61,594 bases of DNA from Alphaproteobacteria bacterium (GCA_030833925.1 JAURGE010000011.1:1-61594); one strand, 5' to 3'; positions 26,198-36,144 are shown, numbered from the stretch's first letter. Numbers and translations are program-made. Notes: generated by a model from the letters alone, not told the origin.

Positions 26198-27076
26198 TCA
26201 AGCTGGGTCCATCCGCTGAAATATTAGCAAGGTTGAGAGATCCCCATAATCAACGCGGGCTCTTGTCTGCGCTTTGACAACAGGCTTACTGCGCCAGGCT
26301 ACACCCAGGCCTGCCGCACGAAGCATTGGGATATCATTAGAGCCATCTCCCACCGTCAAAACTCTCTCGGGACCAATTCCAAGCTCGGACATGGCTGCTC
26401 CGAGTGCAGCAACCTTTGCTGAACCATCGAGAATAGGTTCAATTACCTCACCGATTATTTTCCCGTCGTGAATCGCAAGATCATTTGCTTGATCTCCGTG
26501 AAATCCGAGACGCGCAGCTATCCGACTTGTGAAAAATTTGAATCCACCGGATACAAGACGGCACTCTGCCCCCCAAGCAGCCATAGATTGCACCAACACC
26601 TCGGCTCCTGGCGAAATAACAGTGCCCGAATAGGTTTTTTCAAGGATCCCCGCATCCATTCCAGCCAGTAGACGAACTCTTTCACGAAGTGCTGATGGAA
26701 AGTCGATCTCACCATTCATTGCCCGCGCAGTAATTTCTGCAACACGCTGACCAACGCCAGCTTCTGAGGCCATTTCGTCAAGTGTTTCCGACATAACTAT
26801 TGTTGAGTCCATATCAGCAATTAAAAGGCGTTTCCTTCGGTGCTCGGCAGGTTGAATTGCAAAATCCACGGGCTTCTCGCCAATTGCTAGTCGAATAGCG
26901 TTGGCGACGTCATCACTCCATGGATCACCTTTCCATCCAACATCCACAGCACGCCCGGCAGCGAAGGTATCCGGTGATTGAATAGAACGAGCACCACCAA
27001 GAGCTAGCGCGGTGGAAGCTATTTCAATAATTGAGGGGTCGAGCTCGCGGCCAGGAGGCGCTACAAGAGTAAGCAT
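26198..27076 (-). CDS. serB: Phosphoserine phosphatase
   Basis: Last step of serine biosynthesis, phosphoserine to serine. The HAD motifs are clear: DMDSTIVMSETLDEMA (motif I), SGGFKFF (motif II) and VGDGSNDIPML (motif III). I start at the ATG whose first base is 27076, giving 292 aa and an N-terminus beginning MLTLVAPPG; the frame is open 46 codons further but that lies across the miaA start and is not SerB-like. The start codon overlaps the divergent ATG of miaA. Confidence 0.93.
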   Translation of the reverse strand: MLTLVAPPGRELDPSIIEIASTALALGGARSIQSPDTFAAGRAVDVGWKGDPWSDDVANAIRLAIGEKPVDFAIQPAEHRRKRLLIADMDSTIVMSETLDEMASEAGVGQRVAEITARAMNGEIDFPSALRERVRLLAGMDAGILEKTYSGTVISPGAEVLVQSMAAWGAECRLVSGGFKFFTSRIAARLGFHGDQANDLAIHDGKIIGEVIEPILDGSAKVAALGAAMSELGIGPERVLTVGDGSNDIPMLRAAGLGVAWRSKPVVKAQTRARVDYGDLSTLLIFQRMDPA

Positions 27077-28028
27077 GGATTCCACGAAAAATATTCCCTC
27101 CAGCGATATGCGCCAAGTACTTGTGATAACTGGTCCGACAGCGAGTGGTAAGTCAGTATTCGCCCTCGAAACAGCCCGGCAACTTAATGGCGTTGTGATA
27201 AACGCTGATAGCATGCAGGTCTACCGAGGCCTCGAGATTCTTACAGCCCGGCCCACTCCCGAAGATGAATTAAAAGCACCTCATCGTTTATACGGATGGC
27301 TTGAACCTGAAGACGTCTGTTCTGCAGGGCGCTGGGTCGAAGCAGCATTATTAGAAATCGAGACCTGCCATAAGGCTGGTCAGACACCTATCATCTGCGG
27401 TGGCACTGGGTTTTACATTGAAACTTTAATAAATGGTTTACCCCCAGCGCCATCAATTCCAGAGACTATTAGAACTCAATCTCGAATGGATGTCGCTGAC
27501 GACTATGAAGGCTACTACTCTAAGCTTAAACAAGCCGACCCAGTCTCTGCAGCACGTATTCACGACCCTCAACGTCTGTCGCGTGCCATAGAAATCTGGC
27601 GTGCAACGGGAAAAATCCCATCAGAGGTTATAGGGCGAACTCCCGTAGCACCTCAAAATCTCGTTTTTCACATGACCGCTATTATGCCTGAGCGGCAGCA
27701 ACTTTATGCTCGCATAAACTCAAGAACAAAAGCCATGTCGGAACTCGGTGCTGCCAACGAAGCTGCTAGTTTCCTTGCCAGGGAGCTTGATCCAGATTTG
27801 CCAGCGATGAGGGCAATTGGAGTTCACGAATTTGCTCTAGCCATAAACGATGAAAGATTATTAGCAAACGCGATAGAAGAGACCGCCCAGGCAACAAGGA
27901 GGTACGCAAAACGTCAAATGACCTGGATAAGGCGGAGATTCAACCCCGATGAAACACTGAAAATGGAATTAAATTCCAATAATATTGGAAATATTGTATC
28001 TAAATTATACAAAGATAAGTTGACGTGA
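27075..28028 (+). CDS. miaA: tRNA dimethylallyltransferase
   Basis: Transfers a dimethylallyl group to A37 of tRNAs reading UNN codons, the substrate later methylthiolated by MiaB (gene at the right end). It has the P-loop GPTASGKS, the DSMQVYRGL motif, GGTGFYIETLINGLPP and the C-terminal RRYAKRQMTWIRR. Two starts are possible: ATG 27075, overlapping the divergent serB start, and ATG 27108 just before VLVITGPTASGKS. The second would leave about 31 bp between the two genes. Length is about 306-317 aa, normal for the family. Confidence 0.95.
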   Translation: MDSTKNIPSSDMRQVLVITGPTASGKSVFALETARQLNGVVINADSMQVYRGLEILTARPTPEDELKAPHRLYGWLEPEDVCSAGRWVEAALLEIETCHKAGQTPIICGGTGFYIETLINGLPPAPSIPETIRTQSRMDVADDYEGYYSKLKQADPVSAARIHDPQRLSRAIEIWRATGKIPSEVIGRTPVAPQNLVFHMTAIMPERQQLYARINSRTKAMSELGAANEAASFLARELDPDLPAMRAIGVHEFALAINDERLLANAIEETAQATRRYAKRQMTWIRRRFNPDETLKMELNSNNIGNIVSKLYKDKLT

Positions 28029-28117
28029 GGCCTAACCCCAATTAGTTTCTCGCTTTCCAAAATTTATCTCTTGGTAATTTTATTACAATATTGTTCGCGA
28101 TTGATTGGGGTCTCCAA

Positions 28118-29884
28118 ATGAGTACAGAACGAATGACCGGCGCAGCAATGGTGGTGCGCGCATTGATTGATCAGGGTGTAGAAGCAGTATTCGGTTACCC
28201 GGGCGGAGCAGTACTGCCAATTTATGACGAGATCTTTAAGCAAAATCAGCTTAAACATTATTTGGTTCGTCAGGAGGGCGGCGCGGTGCATGCTGCAGAG
28301 GGTTATGCACGCTCTACAGGCAAGACAGGGGTCGTACTCGTTACCTCTGGGCCTGGCGCAACAAATGCTGTGACTGGACTAACTGATGCGCTGATGGATT
28401 CTATCCCCATCATTTGTCTCACCGGCCAGGTTCCAACTCACCTGATAGGCAATGACGCGTTCCAAGAAGCAGACACTACAGGAATCACGCGCCCTTGCAC
28501 CAAACACAATTATCTTGTGAAAGACGTGAACGACTTATCTCGTGTCATGCACGAGGCCTTTCATGTTGCGCGATCTGGTCGCCCTGGGCCAGTTGTGATC
28601 GATCTACCAAAAGATATTCAGTTCGCTGAAGGTGATTACAGCAAACCCGAAGCATTTGAACACCGCTCCTACCGTCCAAAGACGGAGCCTGAACCCGCAG
28701 CTATCGATGAGGCTCTCGATTTGATGGCGAAGGCTGAGCGACCTCTGTTTTATATTGGTGGTGGCGTGATTAATGCTGGCCCGCAAGCTTCGGCAGATCT
28801 TCGAAGCCTTGTGCGTTCGACTGGCTTCCCCATCACCCAAACTCTGATGGGTTTAGGCGCATTCCCGACTGACGATAAACAATCGCTTGGCATGGTCGGC
28901 ATGCACGGGCTCTATGAAAGCAATATGGCGATGCACGACTGCGACCTAATGATCGCAATTGGCGCACGCTTCGACGACCGTGTAACAGGAAGAATCGACG
29001 CCTTCTCACCCAACTCTAAAAAAATTCATGTTGATATTGATGCCTCGTCCATCAATAAAAATGTTCGTGTAGATCTCCCAATTGTGGCTGATGCCGGCCG
29101 CACTTTATCTCTTTTGCTCAAAGGCTGGCGTTCAAGGAACCTCAAGGTTAACGCTAAGGCAATTGATCTTTGGTGGAGGGTAATTGACAAGTGGCGGGAG
29201 CGTCAGTGTCTGACCTATGACAAGACTTCCAAGATCATCAAGCCACAGTTGGCATTAGAACTTCTGCAGGCTGCTATGGAAAAATCTGGCAGAGAGTACT
29301 TCGTTACTACGGAAGTTGGTCAACACCAGATGTGGGCAGCGCAATTTCTTCAGTTCCGTGATCCCAACCGCTGGATGACCTCGGGAGGTCTTGGAACCAT
29401 GGGTTATGGGCTTCCTGCCGCGACAGGCGTGCAAGTTGCACACCCAGATGCCTTGGTAGTGGACGTTTCTGGTGAGGCATCCTTCCTCATGAATATGCAG
29501 GAAATGTCAACGATTTCGCAGTACAAGCTGCCCATCAAGCTGTTTATATTAAACAACCAGTGGATGGGGATGGTACGCCAATGGCAGGAACTACTCCATG
29601 GAAGCCGCTATTCTGAAAGTTATACGGACAGCCTACCTGATTTCATCAAACTTGCTGAGGCCTTTGGATGGACAGGTCTTATCGCCAATGATCCGGGAGA
29701 GCTTGAAAGCGTCATCGATCGTATGATCCAAGTTGATGGTCCGGTGATTGCTGACATTCGAGTAGATCAAAAGGAAAATTGTTTTCCGATGATCCCATCC
29801 GGAGCAGCGCACAACGAAATGCTGATGGGTCCAAATGCCGCCCAAACAGCAGAAGTTAGCGATGCCGGCAAGGCTCTGGTTTAA
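28118..29884 (+). CDS. ilvB: Acetolactate synthase large subunit
   Basis: Thiamine-diphosphate enzyme making acetolactate or acetohydroxybutyrate, the first common step of branched-chain amino acid synthesis. The 588-aa protein has VFGYPGGAVLPIYDE with the catalytic glutamate in the following RQEGGAVHAAEGYAR, the FAD domain in the middle, and the TPP motif GEASFLMNMQEMSTISQYKLPIKLFILNN near the C-terminus, where the usual GDGSF is GEASF. I use ATG 28118. It is followed by ilvH at 12 bp. No leader peptide or attenuator could be identified upstream. Confidence 0.95.
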   Translation: MSTERMTGAAMVVRALIDQGVEAVFGYPGGAVLPIYDEIFKQNQLKHYLVRQEGGAVHAAEGYARSTGKTGVVLVTSGPGATNAVTGLTDALMDSIPIICLTGQVPTHLIGNDAFQEADTTGITRPCTKHNYLVKDVNDLSRVMHEAFHVARSGRPGPVVIDLPKDIQFAEGDYSKPEAFEHRSYRPKTEPEPAAIDEALDLMAKAERPLFYIGGGVINAGPQASADLRSLVRSTGFPITQTLMGLGAFPTDDKQSLGMVGMHGLYESNMAMHDCDLMIAIGARFDDRVTGRIDAFSPNSKKIHVDIDASSINKNVRVDLPIVADAGRTLSLLLKGWRSRNLKVNAKAIDLWWRVIDKWRERQCLTYDKTSKIIKPQLALELLQAAMEKSGREYFVTTEVGQHQMWAAQFLQFRDPNRWMTSGGLGTMGYGLPAATGVQVAHPDALVVDVSGEASFLMNMQEMSTISQYKLPIKLFILNNQWMGMVRQWQELLHGSRYSESYTDSLPDFIKLAEAFGWTGLIANDPGELESVIDRMIQVDGPVIADIRVDQKENCFPMIPSGAAHNEMLMGPNAAQTAEVSDAGKALV

Positions 29885-29896
29885 GGAACAAACGTC

Positions 29897-30439
29897 TTGG
29901 CAAATTCATCTTCGGTTTATGAAACACAATCGCGCGTGGACCCGATAGAACGACATACACTTGCAGTTCTTGTCGACAACGAACCTGGAATTCTTGCTCG
30001 GGTTGCGGGCCTTTTTTCCGGGCGAGGCTATAATATCGATAGCCTTACCGTGGCCGAAACAGACCATATGGCTGGGCTATCGCGGATAACTGTTGTTACT
30101 ACCGGTACCCCCATGATTATAGAACAAATAAAGTCACAACTTGGACGCCTAGTTCCTGTTCACGACGTGGCTGACCTCACGTCAGAAGGTCCCCATGTGG
30201 AGAGGGAACTTGCCTTGGTTAAAGTGGCAGGACGAGGCGAACATAGAGTGGAGGCGTTGCGAACTGCAGATATCTTCCGCGCACGTGCAGTTGATAGCAC
30301 TACGGAAAGCTTTGTATTTGAAATCACTGGCTCTAGTGAAAAAGTCGACGCTTTTATCGATCTAATGAAACCGCTAGGACTTGTTGATGTTGCACGTACT
30401 GGCGTTGTGGCCATTGCGCGAGGAGCTGGTGGGCTATAG
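29897..30439 (+). CDS. ilvH: Acetolactate synthase small (regulatory) subunit
   Basis: Regulatory partner of IlvB, giving valine feedback control. The ACT domain is at the N-terminus (HTLAVLVDNEPGILARVAGLFSGRGYNIDSLTVAETDH, residues 20-57) and the C-terminal domain ends with GVVAIARG. The length of 180 aa is normal. The start is a TTG at 29897 with AAGGA upstream; no ATG lies before the ACT domain. Confidence 0.95.
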   Translation: MANSSSVYETQSRVDPIERHTLAVLVDNEPGILARVAGLFSGRGYNIDSLTVAETDHMAGLSRITVVTTGTPMIIEQIKSQLGRLVPVHDVADLTSEGPHVERELALVKVAGRGEHRVEALRTADIFRARAVDSTTESFVFEITGSSEKVDAFIDLMKPLGLVDVARTGVVAIARGAGGL

Positions 30440-30517
30440 AACCCGCCCTCACAACCTTTTCCGACACCCGTCGATCTAACCTAACAGAAATGGATTTTAC
30501 AAATAAGGAGAACGCGA

Positions 30518-31537
30518 ATGCGCGTCTATTACGATCGAGATGCTGATGTAAACCTGATCAAAACCAAGAAAGTCGCAATTGTCGGCTACGGCAGTCAGGG
30601 TCACGCTCACGCTAACAATCTACGAGACTCTGGAGTGAAAGACATTGTGGTTGCACTCCGACCTGGCTCAAGCTCCGCGGCTAAGGCCGAAGGCGCTGGA
30701 TTTAAGGTTATGAGCCCCGCCGACGCAGCACAATGGGCTGACGTTGTGATGGTCCTAACCCCTGATGAAGGCCATGCTGACCTATGGGAACAGCATTTAC
30801 GGGACAACATGAAACAGGGCGCCGCTCTTGCCGTTGCTCATGGTCTTTCGCTGCACTTCAATCTGGTCAAGCCACGTGAAGATCTTGACGTATTTATGGT
30901 AGCTCCAAAGGGCCCCGGCCACTTAGTGCGCACAGAATATGTTCGAGGCGCAGGCGTTCCAAGCCTGCTAGCTATCCATCAAGACTCAACTGGCAACGCC
31001 CATGATATCGGGCTTTCCTACTCTTGCGCCAATGGCGGTGGCCGCGCAGGAATTATTGAAACCACCATGAAAGAAGAGTGCGAGACCGATCTATTTGGCG
31101 AGCAGGTCGTTCTCTGCGGCGGCCTCTCTGCGCTTATCCAAGCAGGTTTCGAGACACTGACAGAAGCTGGATATGCTCCTGAGATGGCTTACTTTGAGTG
31201 CGTTCATGAAGTAAAACTTATCGTGGACCTCATTTATGAAAATGGTCTAGCCGGCATGCGTTACTCTGTATCGAACACTGCTGAATATGGAGACTACACA
31301 AGAGGCCCTCGTGTCATCGACGCTTCCGTTAAGGCTCGTATGAAGGAGATTCTCGGCGAAATCCAGCGCGGTGAATTTGCTCGAGAGTTTGTCCTTGAAA
31401 ACAAAGCAGGCCAGCCTTCATTCCTCGCAAAGCGTCGAATTGGCGCCGAACACGAGTTGGAAGTTATTGGCGAACGCCTCCGTGGGATGATGCCCTGGAT
31501 TGCTGAAAACGCGATAATCGATAAGAGCAAAAACTAA
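30518..31537 (+). CDS. ilvC: Ketol-acid reductoisomerase (NADP+), class I
   Basis: Second step of valine, leucine and isoleucine synthesis. The 339-aa length and single knotted domain mark the short class I form. It has [14 protein letters not shown] at the N-terminus, the Rossmann motif [13 protein letters not shown], the NADPH-specific loop [18 protein letters not shown], and metal ligands in [16 protein letters not shown] lies 7 nt before the ATG. A strong terminator follows at once. Confidence 0.97.
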   Translation: MRVYYDRDADVNLIKTKKVAIVGYGSQGHAHANNLRDSGVKDIVVALRPGSSSAAKAEGAGFKVMSPADAAQWADVVMVLTPDEGHADLWEQHLRDNMKQGAALAVAHGLSLHFNLVKPREDLDVFMVAPKGPGHLVRTEYVRGAGVPSLLAIHQDSTGNAHDIGLSYSCANGGGRAGIIETTMKEECETDLFGEQVVLCGGLSALIQAGFETLTEAGYAPEMAYFECVHEVKLIVDLIYENGLAGMRYSVSNTAEYGDYTRGPRVIDASVKARMKEILGEIQRGEFAREFVLENKAGQPSFLAKRRIGAEHELEVIGERLRGMMPWIAENAIIDKSKN

Positions 31538-31544
31538 TTAGAGA

Positions 31545-31576
31545 AAGGCCGACGCTTAGAAAAAAGCGTCGGCCTT
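31545..31576 (+). terminator. Rho-independent terminator after ilvC
   Basis: A perfect 13-bp inverted repeat (aaggccgacgctt / aagcgtcggcctt) with a 6-nt A-rich loop, followed by a cttctt tract, begins 8 nt after the ilvC stop. It ends the ilvB-ilvH-ilvC transcript. Confidence 0.9.
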
Positions 31577-31644
31577 CTTCTTACAGCTAATTTAAGCAAT
31601 ATACTTATTTTCCTTCATTGGATTACGCCTACTGATATTAATCG

Positions 31645-33180
31645 ATGAGATATAATGAGGCGGATATTCTTATTGTTGGGGCTGGGCCCACTGGGCTTTT
31701 AGCAGCAAACCTGCTGGGGCAAGCTGGCGTTTCTGTTTTATTAATTGACAAGAGCAAAGAGCCCCTAAACCTTCCGCGGGCCATCTCCCTTGATGATGAG
31801 GGATGTCGCTCGATAGATATGGCGGGACTCGGAAGAAGTCTGGATAACATCAAGCGAGCAGGTGAAGGTTCCAGATACTTAGACGAATCTGGACAGATAG
31901 TTGGCGAGGTAGGGCCAGGGCCAGTAGAATATGGGTGGCCGAAACGAAATATTTTTCACCAACCGCAACTTGAAGCGCTATTAACCGCAGGCCTGGATCG
32001 TTTTAAGCACGTTCGTATTGAGCGTGGCAGAGACCTAACCAACTTTCAGCAAAATTCCAAAGAAGTCATTGCTCAGATTTCTGGTCATGAGATCCGAACC
32101 AAGATTTTGATAGCTGCTGATGGCGCCCGGAGCAAAACGCGGGACCTCCTTGGGGTCGACTTTCCCGGCGAAGCATATCCACAAGATTGGATTGTTCTTG
32201 ATCTACATCAAGACAGAGACCAAGAACCTATTTCAAAATTCTTCTGTGACCCAAAGCGTCCGTGGGTTTCGATCCCTACGACCTATGGCGGACGTCGTTA
32301 CGAATTCATGTTGCTTCCCGGAGAGACCGGGCAGGAAATGCTCCAACACCACAGGTTAGAGGGTCTTTTAGGTGACATCCGTCCTCTTGCCCCTGAGGAT
32401 ATAATGCGTGCTGCTGTCTACACATTTGAAGCGCGGGTCGCGAGCAATTGGGGCAAAGGTCGGGTCTGGCTTGCGGGAGATGCCGCGCACCTTACACCAC
32501 CTTTCGCAGGCCAGGGAATGAATGCAGGTCTTCGCGATGCCACGAACCTGGCATGGAAAGCAGCTTTGGTAGTTAAGAGCGCAGGGCCGGCTCTCTTACA
32601 AACCTATGAAACAGAGCGAAAGGAACCCGCACGCGACATGGTGCAACTCGCTGTTGCAATGGGCGAGGTGGTAATGCCTGTTGGCAAATCCAGCATTTAC
32701 AGAGATGCATTAATGGCCGGGTTAAAGCGTTTTCCCGGAGCTCGCGATTTTGTTCTCGGCATGAAATTCAAGCCCGCCCCGCAGTATAAAGCGGGTATTT
32801 TCATAGGATTAGACGATGCAACCCAACCACCCGCAAGTCTCATAGGGCGGATGCTCCCTAACCCAAAGATCGACAATAAAGGGAAAACCGTGTTTCTCGA
32901 TACTTTGCTTGGCAATGGTTTTGCACTGATCGCCCAAAGTGCGACTGGTCGCGATTGGCTTAGAAAATTGGATGAGGAAACTTGGCCAATAGAATTACAA
33001 AAGGTCTATCTTTCTGACGACGCAGGATTACCAGATATGTCCGGATATCGACCCATTCGAGCGCACCGAGACCAAATAATTTTATTACGTCCGGATCGCT
33101 ACGTCCTTGGAGCCTTTGAACCAAAAGAGGCCAATAACTTTCTGCTACATTTAAAAAATTTACTGTTTTTATCGAAGTAA
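31645..33180 (+). CDS. FAD-dependent aromatic-type monooxygenase (MhpA/PheA family)
   Basis: Single-component flavoprotein hydroxylase, 511 aa. The FAD loop ILIVGAGPTGLLAANLLG is at residues 8-25, the DG motif in AADGARSKTRDLLG, and the GD motif in LAGDAAHLTPPFAGQGMNAGLRDATNLAWK. The C-terminal thioredoxin-like domain seen in phenol hydroxylase-type members is present but ends early. Such enzymes hydroxylate phenols or 3-(3-hydroxyphenyl)propionate; the substrate here is unknown. It stands alone after the ilv terminator. Confidence 0.87.
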   Translation: MRYNEADILIVGAGPTGLLAANLLGQAGVSVLLIDKSKEPLNLPRAISLDDEGCRSIDMAGLGRSLDNIKRAGEGSRYLDESGQIVGEVGPGPVEYGWPKRNIFHQPQLEALLTAGLDRFKHVRIERGRDLTNFQQNSKEVIAQISGHEIRTKILIAADGARSKTRDLLGVDFPGEAYPQDWIVLDLHQDRDQEPISKFFCDPKRPWVSIPTTYGGRRYEFMLLPGETGQEMLQHHRLEGLLGDIRPLAPEDIMRAAVYTFEARVASNWGKGRVWLAGDAAHLTPPFAGQGMNAGLRDATNLAWKAALVVKSAGPALLQTYETERKEPARDMVQLAVAMGEVVMPVGKSSIYRDALMAGLKRFPGARDFVLGMKFKPAPQYKAGIFIGLDDATQPPASLIGRMLPNPKIDNKGKTVFLDTLLGNGFALIAQSATGRDWLRKLDEETWPIELQKVYLSDDAGLPDMSGYRPIRAHRDQIILLRPDRYVLGAFEPKEANNFLLHLKNLLFLSK

Positions 33181-33329
33181 TTCCAAAAAACTCGCCTTTG
33201 TATGCCTGCCCATAAACAAGAATGTTGAATTTTATTTGCAAAACAAAGTCACCAAAGTGAAAGATTGCAATAGGGTTTGAGCCATTGGTTTTATTTCTCT
33301 TGATAAATATAGGCTGAGGGATGCCGGCG

Positions 33330-34112
33330 ATGAATGAACTTCTTATTCAACGGGACGGACCCGTTATGCGGCTGACCATCAATCGAGAAGATAGACGGAA
33401 CGCAATAAACACTGAGGTTATCACAGGCATAATGGATGGCATCCGGCAAGCAATACAAGCAATGCCCGATGTGCGAGTTATTGTTTTGACCGGGACTGGC
33501 TCAAAAGCATTTTGTGCTGGCGCAGACCTAAAGCGAACAGGAAAAGACCGCCCATTTCAAATCAATCACACTGATCCTGCTCAAGAAATAGGAGACCTTT
33601 TCCGCTTAGTTGAGCGATGCCCCCTGCCAATAGTCGCTCGCGTCAATGGTCATGCTGTTGCTGGTGGTCTTGGTCTTGTCGCAATGTGTGACATGGCGGT
33701 TGCAACTGAAAATGCGAAATTTGGGGCACCGGAAACCCGGATCGGCGTTTGGCCAATGATGATCATGACTCATCTGATGCGTGTTATGCCAAAACGAAAG
33801 CTTCTTGAGCTAATGGTTACTGGGGAACCCATTTCTGCCATGGAAGCAAATGCCGCTGGGCTCATCAATCATGTTGTCCCTGAAAGTGAACTTGATGCCA
33901 AAACGGATTGGTTAATCCAACGTATTCTTAAAAGTTCCCCAGCCGCAGTGCGTCGGGGACTTTACGTTTATAGAGCGATGCAGGACATGACTATGCATCA
34001 GGCGCTAGTACTAGCTGAGTCGAATGGCGGCCTAATGGGAACGTCTGAAGACGCAGCAGAAGGCATCACAGCATTTAACGAAAAACGGCCGCCCAAGTGG
34101 CCAGGAATTTAA
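33330..34112 (+). CDS. Enoyl-CoA hydratase/isomerase family protein 1 (crotonase)
   Basis: Crotonase-fold protein, about 260 aa. It carries the oxyanion-hole motifs FCAGADLKR and NGHAVAGGLGLVAMCDMAVA. By eye the glutamate equivalent to Glu164 of rat hydratase is kept (FGAPETRIG), while the Glu144 position is not glutamate, so a simple hydratase role is uncertain. I prefer ATG 33330 because the GAGGG site lies about 10 nt upstream; ATG 33321 is too close to it. It forms a pair with the next crotonase gene, 17 bp away. Confidence 0.83.
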   Translation: MNELLIQRDGPVMRLTINREDRRNAINTEVITGIMDGIRQAIQAMPDVRVIVLTGTGSKAFCAGADLKRTGKDRPFQINHTDPAQEIGDLFRLVERCPLPIVARVNGHAVAGGLGLVAMCDMAVATENAKFGAPETRIGVWPMMIMTHLMRVMPKRKLLELMVTGEPISAMEANAAGLINHVVPESELDAKTDWLIQRILKSSPAAVRRGLYVYRAMQDMTMHQALVLAESNGGLMGTSEDAAEGITAFNEKRPPKWPGI

Positions 34113-34129
34113 TCAAAAAATAGGAGTTG

Positions 34130-34927
34130 ATGAGTTCGATGACAGAAAAACTTAAATTTGAAGTGCGAAGTGACAAAGTTGCGGTAATTACTTTTAATAA
34201 CCCTGATAAGCTGAATGCATTCTCCATTGAAATGTTAGAAGCGTATGTTGATCGCCTCCGAGAGTGCGGTGAACGAGATGATGTACGCTGTATTGTAGTT
34301 ACGGGGGCTGGCCGTGGTTTCTGCTCTGGTGGCGATACTGGTGGAATGGGTGGCGCACAGACAACCGTTACAGCAGTTAAATCTGGTCTCTGGGACCGAA
34401 TTCAGAAAATTTCCCAAGAGATACAGGCACTAGACAAACCAGTGCTTGCCGCAGTGAACGGCGTTGCAGTCGGAGCAGGAATGGATATGGCTCTCCATTG
34501 CGACATTCGATATGCGGCTAAAAGCGCACGCTTTGCTGAAACCTACGTGCGGATGGGGCTCGTGCCTGGCAATGGCGCCTGTTGGTTCCTCCCGCGAATT
34601 GTAGGCGTCCAGAAGGCGTTAGAACTTCTTTGGACTTCAAAATTTGTTGATTCAGCAGAAGCGAAAAAAATTGGTCTTGTTTTAGATGTTTTTGAGGATG
34701 ATCAGCTCCTTGATAAAGTTCTAGAGATAGCAACAGGTATTGCCGCTGGTGCTCCAATATCTGTGCGCCTAATAAAAAGATTGGTGTATCAGAATCAGAA
34801 TATGGATCTGCGCTCAAGCTTGGACATGGTCTCTTCCCATATGACACTTGCTCGAATGTCTGAAGATCACGTTGAAGCAATAACTGCTTGGCGCGAGAAA
34901 CGTCCTGGGAACTTTAAAGGATACTAA
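34130..34927 (+). CDS. Enoyl-CoA hydratase/isomerase family protein 2 (crotonase)
   Basis: Second crotonase, about 265 aa, with FCSGGDTGGMGG and NGVAVGAGMDMALHCDIRYA as oxyanion-hole segments and FAETYVRMGLVPGNGACWFLPR. As in its neighbour, one of the two hydratase glutamates seems absent. TAGGAG precedes ATG 34130 closely; ATG 34139 is a second candidate. The two genes are not close copies and may act on successive CoA thioesters. Confidence 0.83.
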   Translation: MSSMTEKLKFEVRSDKVAVITFNNPDKLNAFSIEMLEAYVDRLRECGERDDVRCIVVTGAGRGFCSGGDTGGMGGAQTTVTAVKSGLWDRIQKISQEIQALDKPVLAAVNGVAVGAGMDMALHCDIRYAAKSARFAETYVRMGLVPGNGACWFLPRIVGVQKALELLWTSKFVDSAEAKKIGLVLDVFEDDQLLDKVLEIATGIAAGAPISVRLIKRLVYQNQNMDLRSSLDMVSSHMTLARMSEDHVEAITAWREKRPGNFKGY

Positions 34928-34957
34928 TGGCTGGGAAATCAGTCATAGACTTTCAGA

Positions 34958-34983
34958 CCTCCTCAGCCCATTAGCTGAGGAGG
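34958..34983. terminator. Perfect hairpin between convergent genes
   Basis: A 10-bp perfect inverted repeat (cctcctcagc / gctgaggagg) with a 6-nt loop lies 30 bp after the crotonase stop, between converging genes. Neither strand has a T tract after it, so it may be a weak or factor-dependent terminator or another RNA structure. Confidence 0.45.
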
Positions 34984-35083
34984 CATCCTAAGGCTCTGTT
35001 CCAGTCGGCGCTGCCATCCAAATAGAAATAATTATTCAAACGACAGTTCCAAATGGATTCAGACTAAAGTTAGGAAAATCAGG

Positions 35084-36025
35084 CTAAAGCGCTGGAGCAA
35101 TTTTCTCGGCAAAATGCTTCAAATTACGTGTCTGTTCTCCAGCATCCGTTCCACGAAATCTGATTACAATTTTTTCAAAGCCCGCATCTATGATTGCTTT
35201 GAGGTCATCTTTAATTTCTGCTTCAGATCCTGAGCCCATATCACGGCCACCAAATGGTCCTTTTTTGGGTTCGCCTGGACTTAAAAAAAGCTTGTAAACA
35301 AGTTGAAGTTCATCAAATCGTCTGCCTTCAGCTTCTGAAATTTTCCTCAAAGCTGTTAATCTTTCTGGCATTTGCTCCCGACCTAGTGCAGTCGCAAGCC
35401 AGCCATCACCCCGCAGCGCTATTCGGCGAAGTGCTGGATCCGACACACCACCAACTAGGATTGGAGGGTGTGGTTGCTGTATAGATCCAGGAACTGATTG
35501 AACGGGGTTGAAGCTATAGGTCTCACCTTCAAAACCAATAACTCCTCCCCTGCACATTGCCTTAAATATGTCCAGGTATTCATCAGTCGCCTTACCACGC
35601 AGTTTGAAATCAGGAGTCTGTAGCGCTTCAAATTCCTCCCGCAGCCAGCCAACACCAGCACCCAAAATAACTCGTCCTCCAGAAAACTGATCAAGAGTAA
35701 TTAACATTCGGGCGGTCAATATCGGATTTCGATATGGAATAATAAGAACAGCCGTTCCTAATTTTATTTTGGAAGTAGCACCAACTAGAACCCCCATCAC
35801 AGCTAGCGGCTCGAAGAGTGGATCATCTGTTGGAGCAGGAAAGTCGCCTGTAGCACTAAATGGATATTTAGACTGAAATGCTGCTGGAAACGCTACATGG
35901 TCAGCGAGCCAAATCGAATCAAAACCCACGTCTTCAGCAAAATGGGCTAAGCCCATTACCGTTTCAGGTTCTGCTAGCGGTCCGTAAATACCAACATCTA
36001 ATCCAAACATATCCATAGCCGCCAT
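35084..36025 (-). CDS. Luciferase-like flavin-dependent oxidoreductase (LLM class) 3
   Basis: Luciferase-like oxidoreductase, 313 aa. It shows FDSIWLADHVAFP, KLGTAVLIIPYRNPILTARMLITLDQFSGGRVILGAGVGWLREEFEAL spread over residues 85-130, and HPPILVGGVSDPALRRIALRGDGWL. The start is the ATG at 36025, preceded by AGGAGA about 7 nt upstream; an upstream ATG would add 11 unlike residues. It is divergent from the CaiB fusion gene with 119 bp between them. Confidence 0.87.
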   Translation of the reverse strand: MAAMDMFGLDVGIYGPLAEPETVMGLAHFAEDVGFDSIWLADHVAFPAAFQSKYPFSATGDFPAPTDDPLFEPLAVMGVLVGATSKIKLGTAVLIIPYRNPILTARMLITLDQFSGGRVILGAGVGWLREEFEALQTPDFKLRGKATDEYLDIFKAMCRGGVIGFEGETYSFNPVQSVPGSIQQPHPPILVGGVSDPALRRIALRGDGWLATALGREQMPERLTALRKISEAEGRRFDELQLVYKLFLSPGEPKKGPFGGRDMGSGSEAEIKDDLKAIIDAGFEKIVIRFRGTDAGEQTRNLKHFAEKIAPAL

Positions 36026-36144
36026 GGAAATATCTCCTGTAAAAAGCGAAGGTAACAATCCTAATTGGAAATCACGGGGTCTTCACGTCCTGGCTTCGAT
36101 AGTTAAACTTTCAGACATGATAATATTGGGAGCAATTAGCCGCT

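Noticed and set aside
27077..27214. Longer SerB N-terminus
   Set aside because: The 46 extra residues overlap the miaA coding sequence and are not SerB-like.
27964..27990. Two overlapping palindromes (tggaatt/aattcca and ttccaata/tattggaa)
   Set aside because: They lie in the AT-rich 3' end of miaA. They could form alternative hairpins, but base composition and chance explain them as well and no leader peptide for ilvB is seen.
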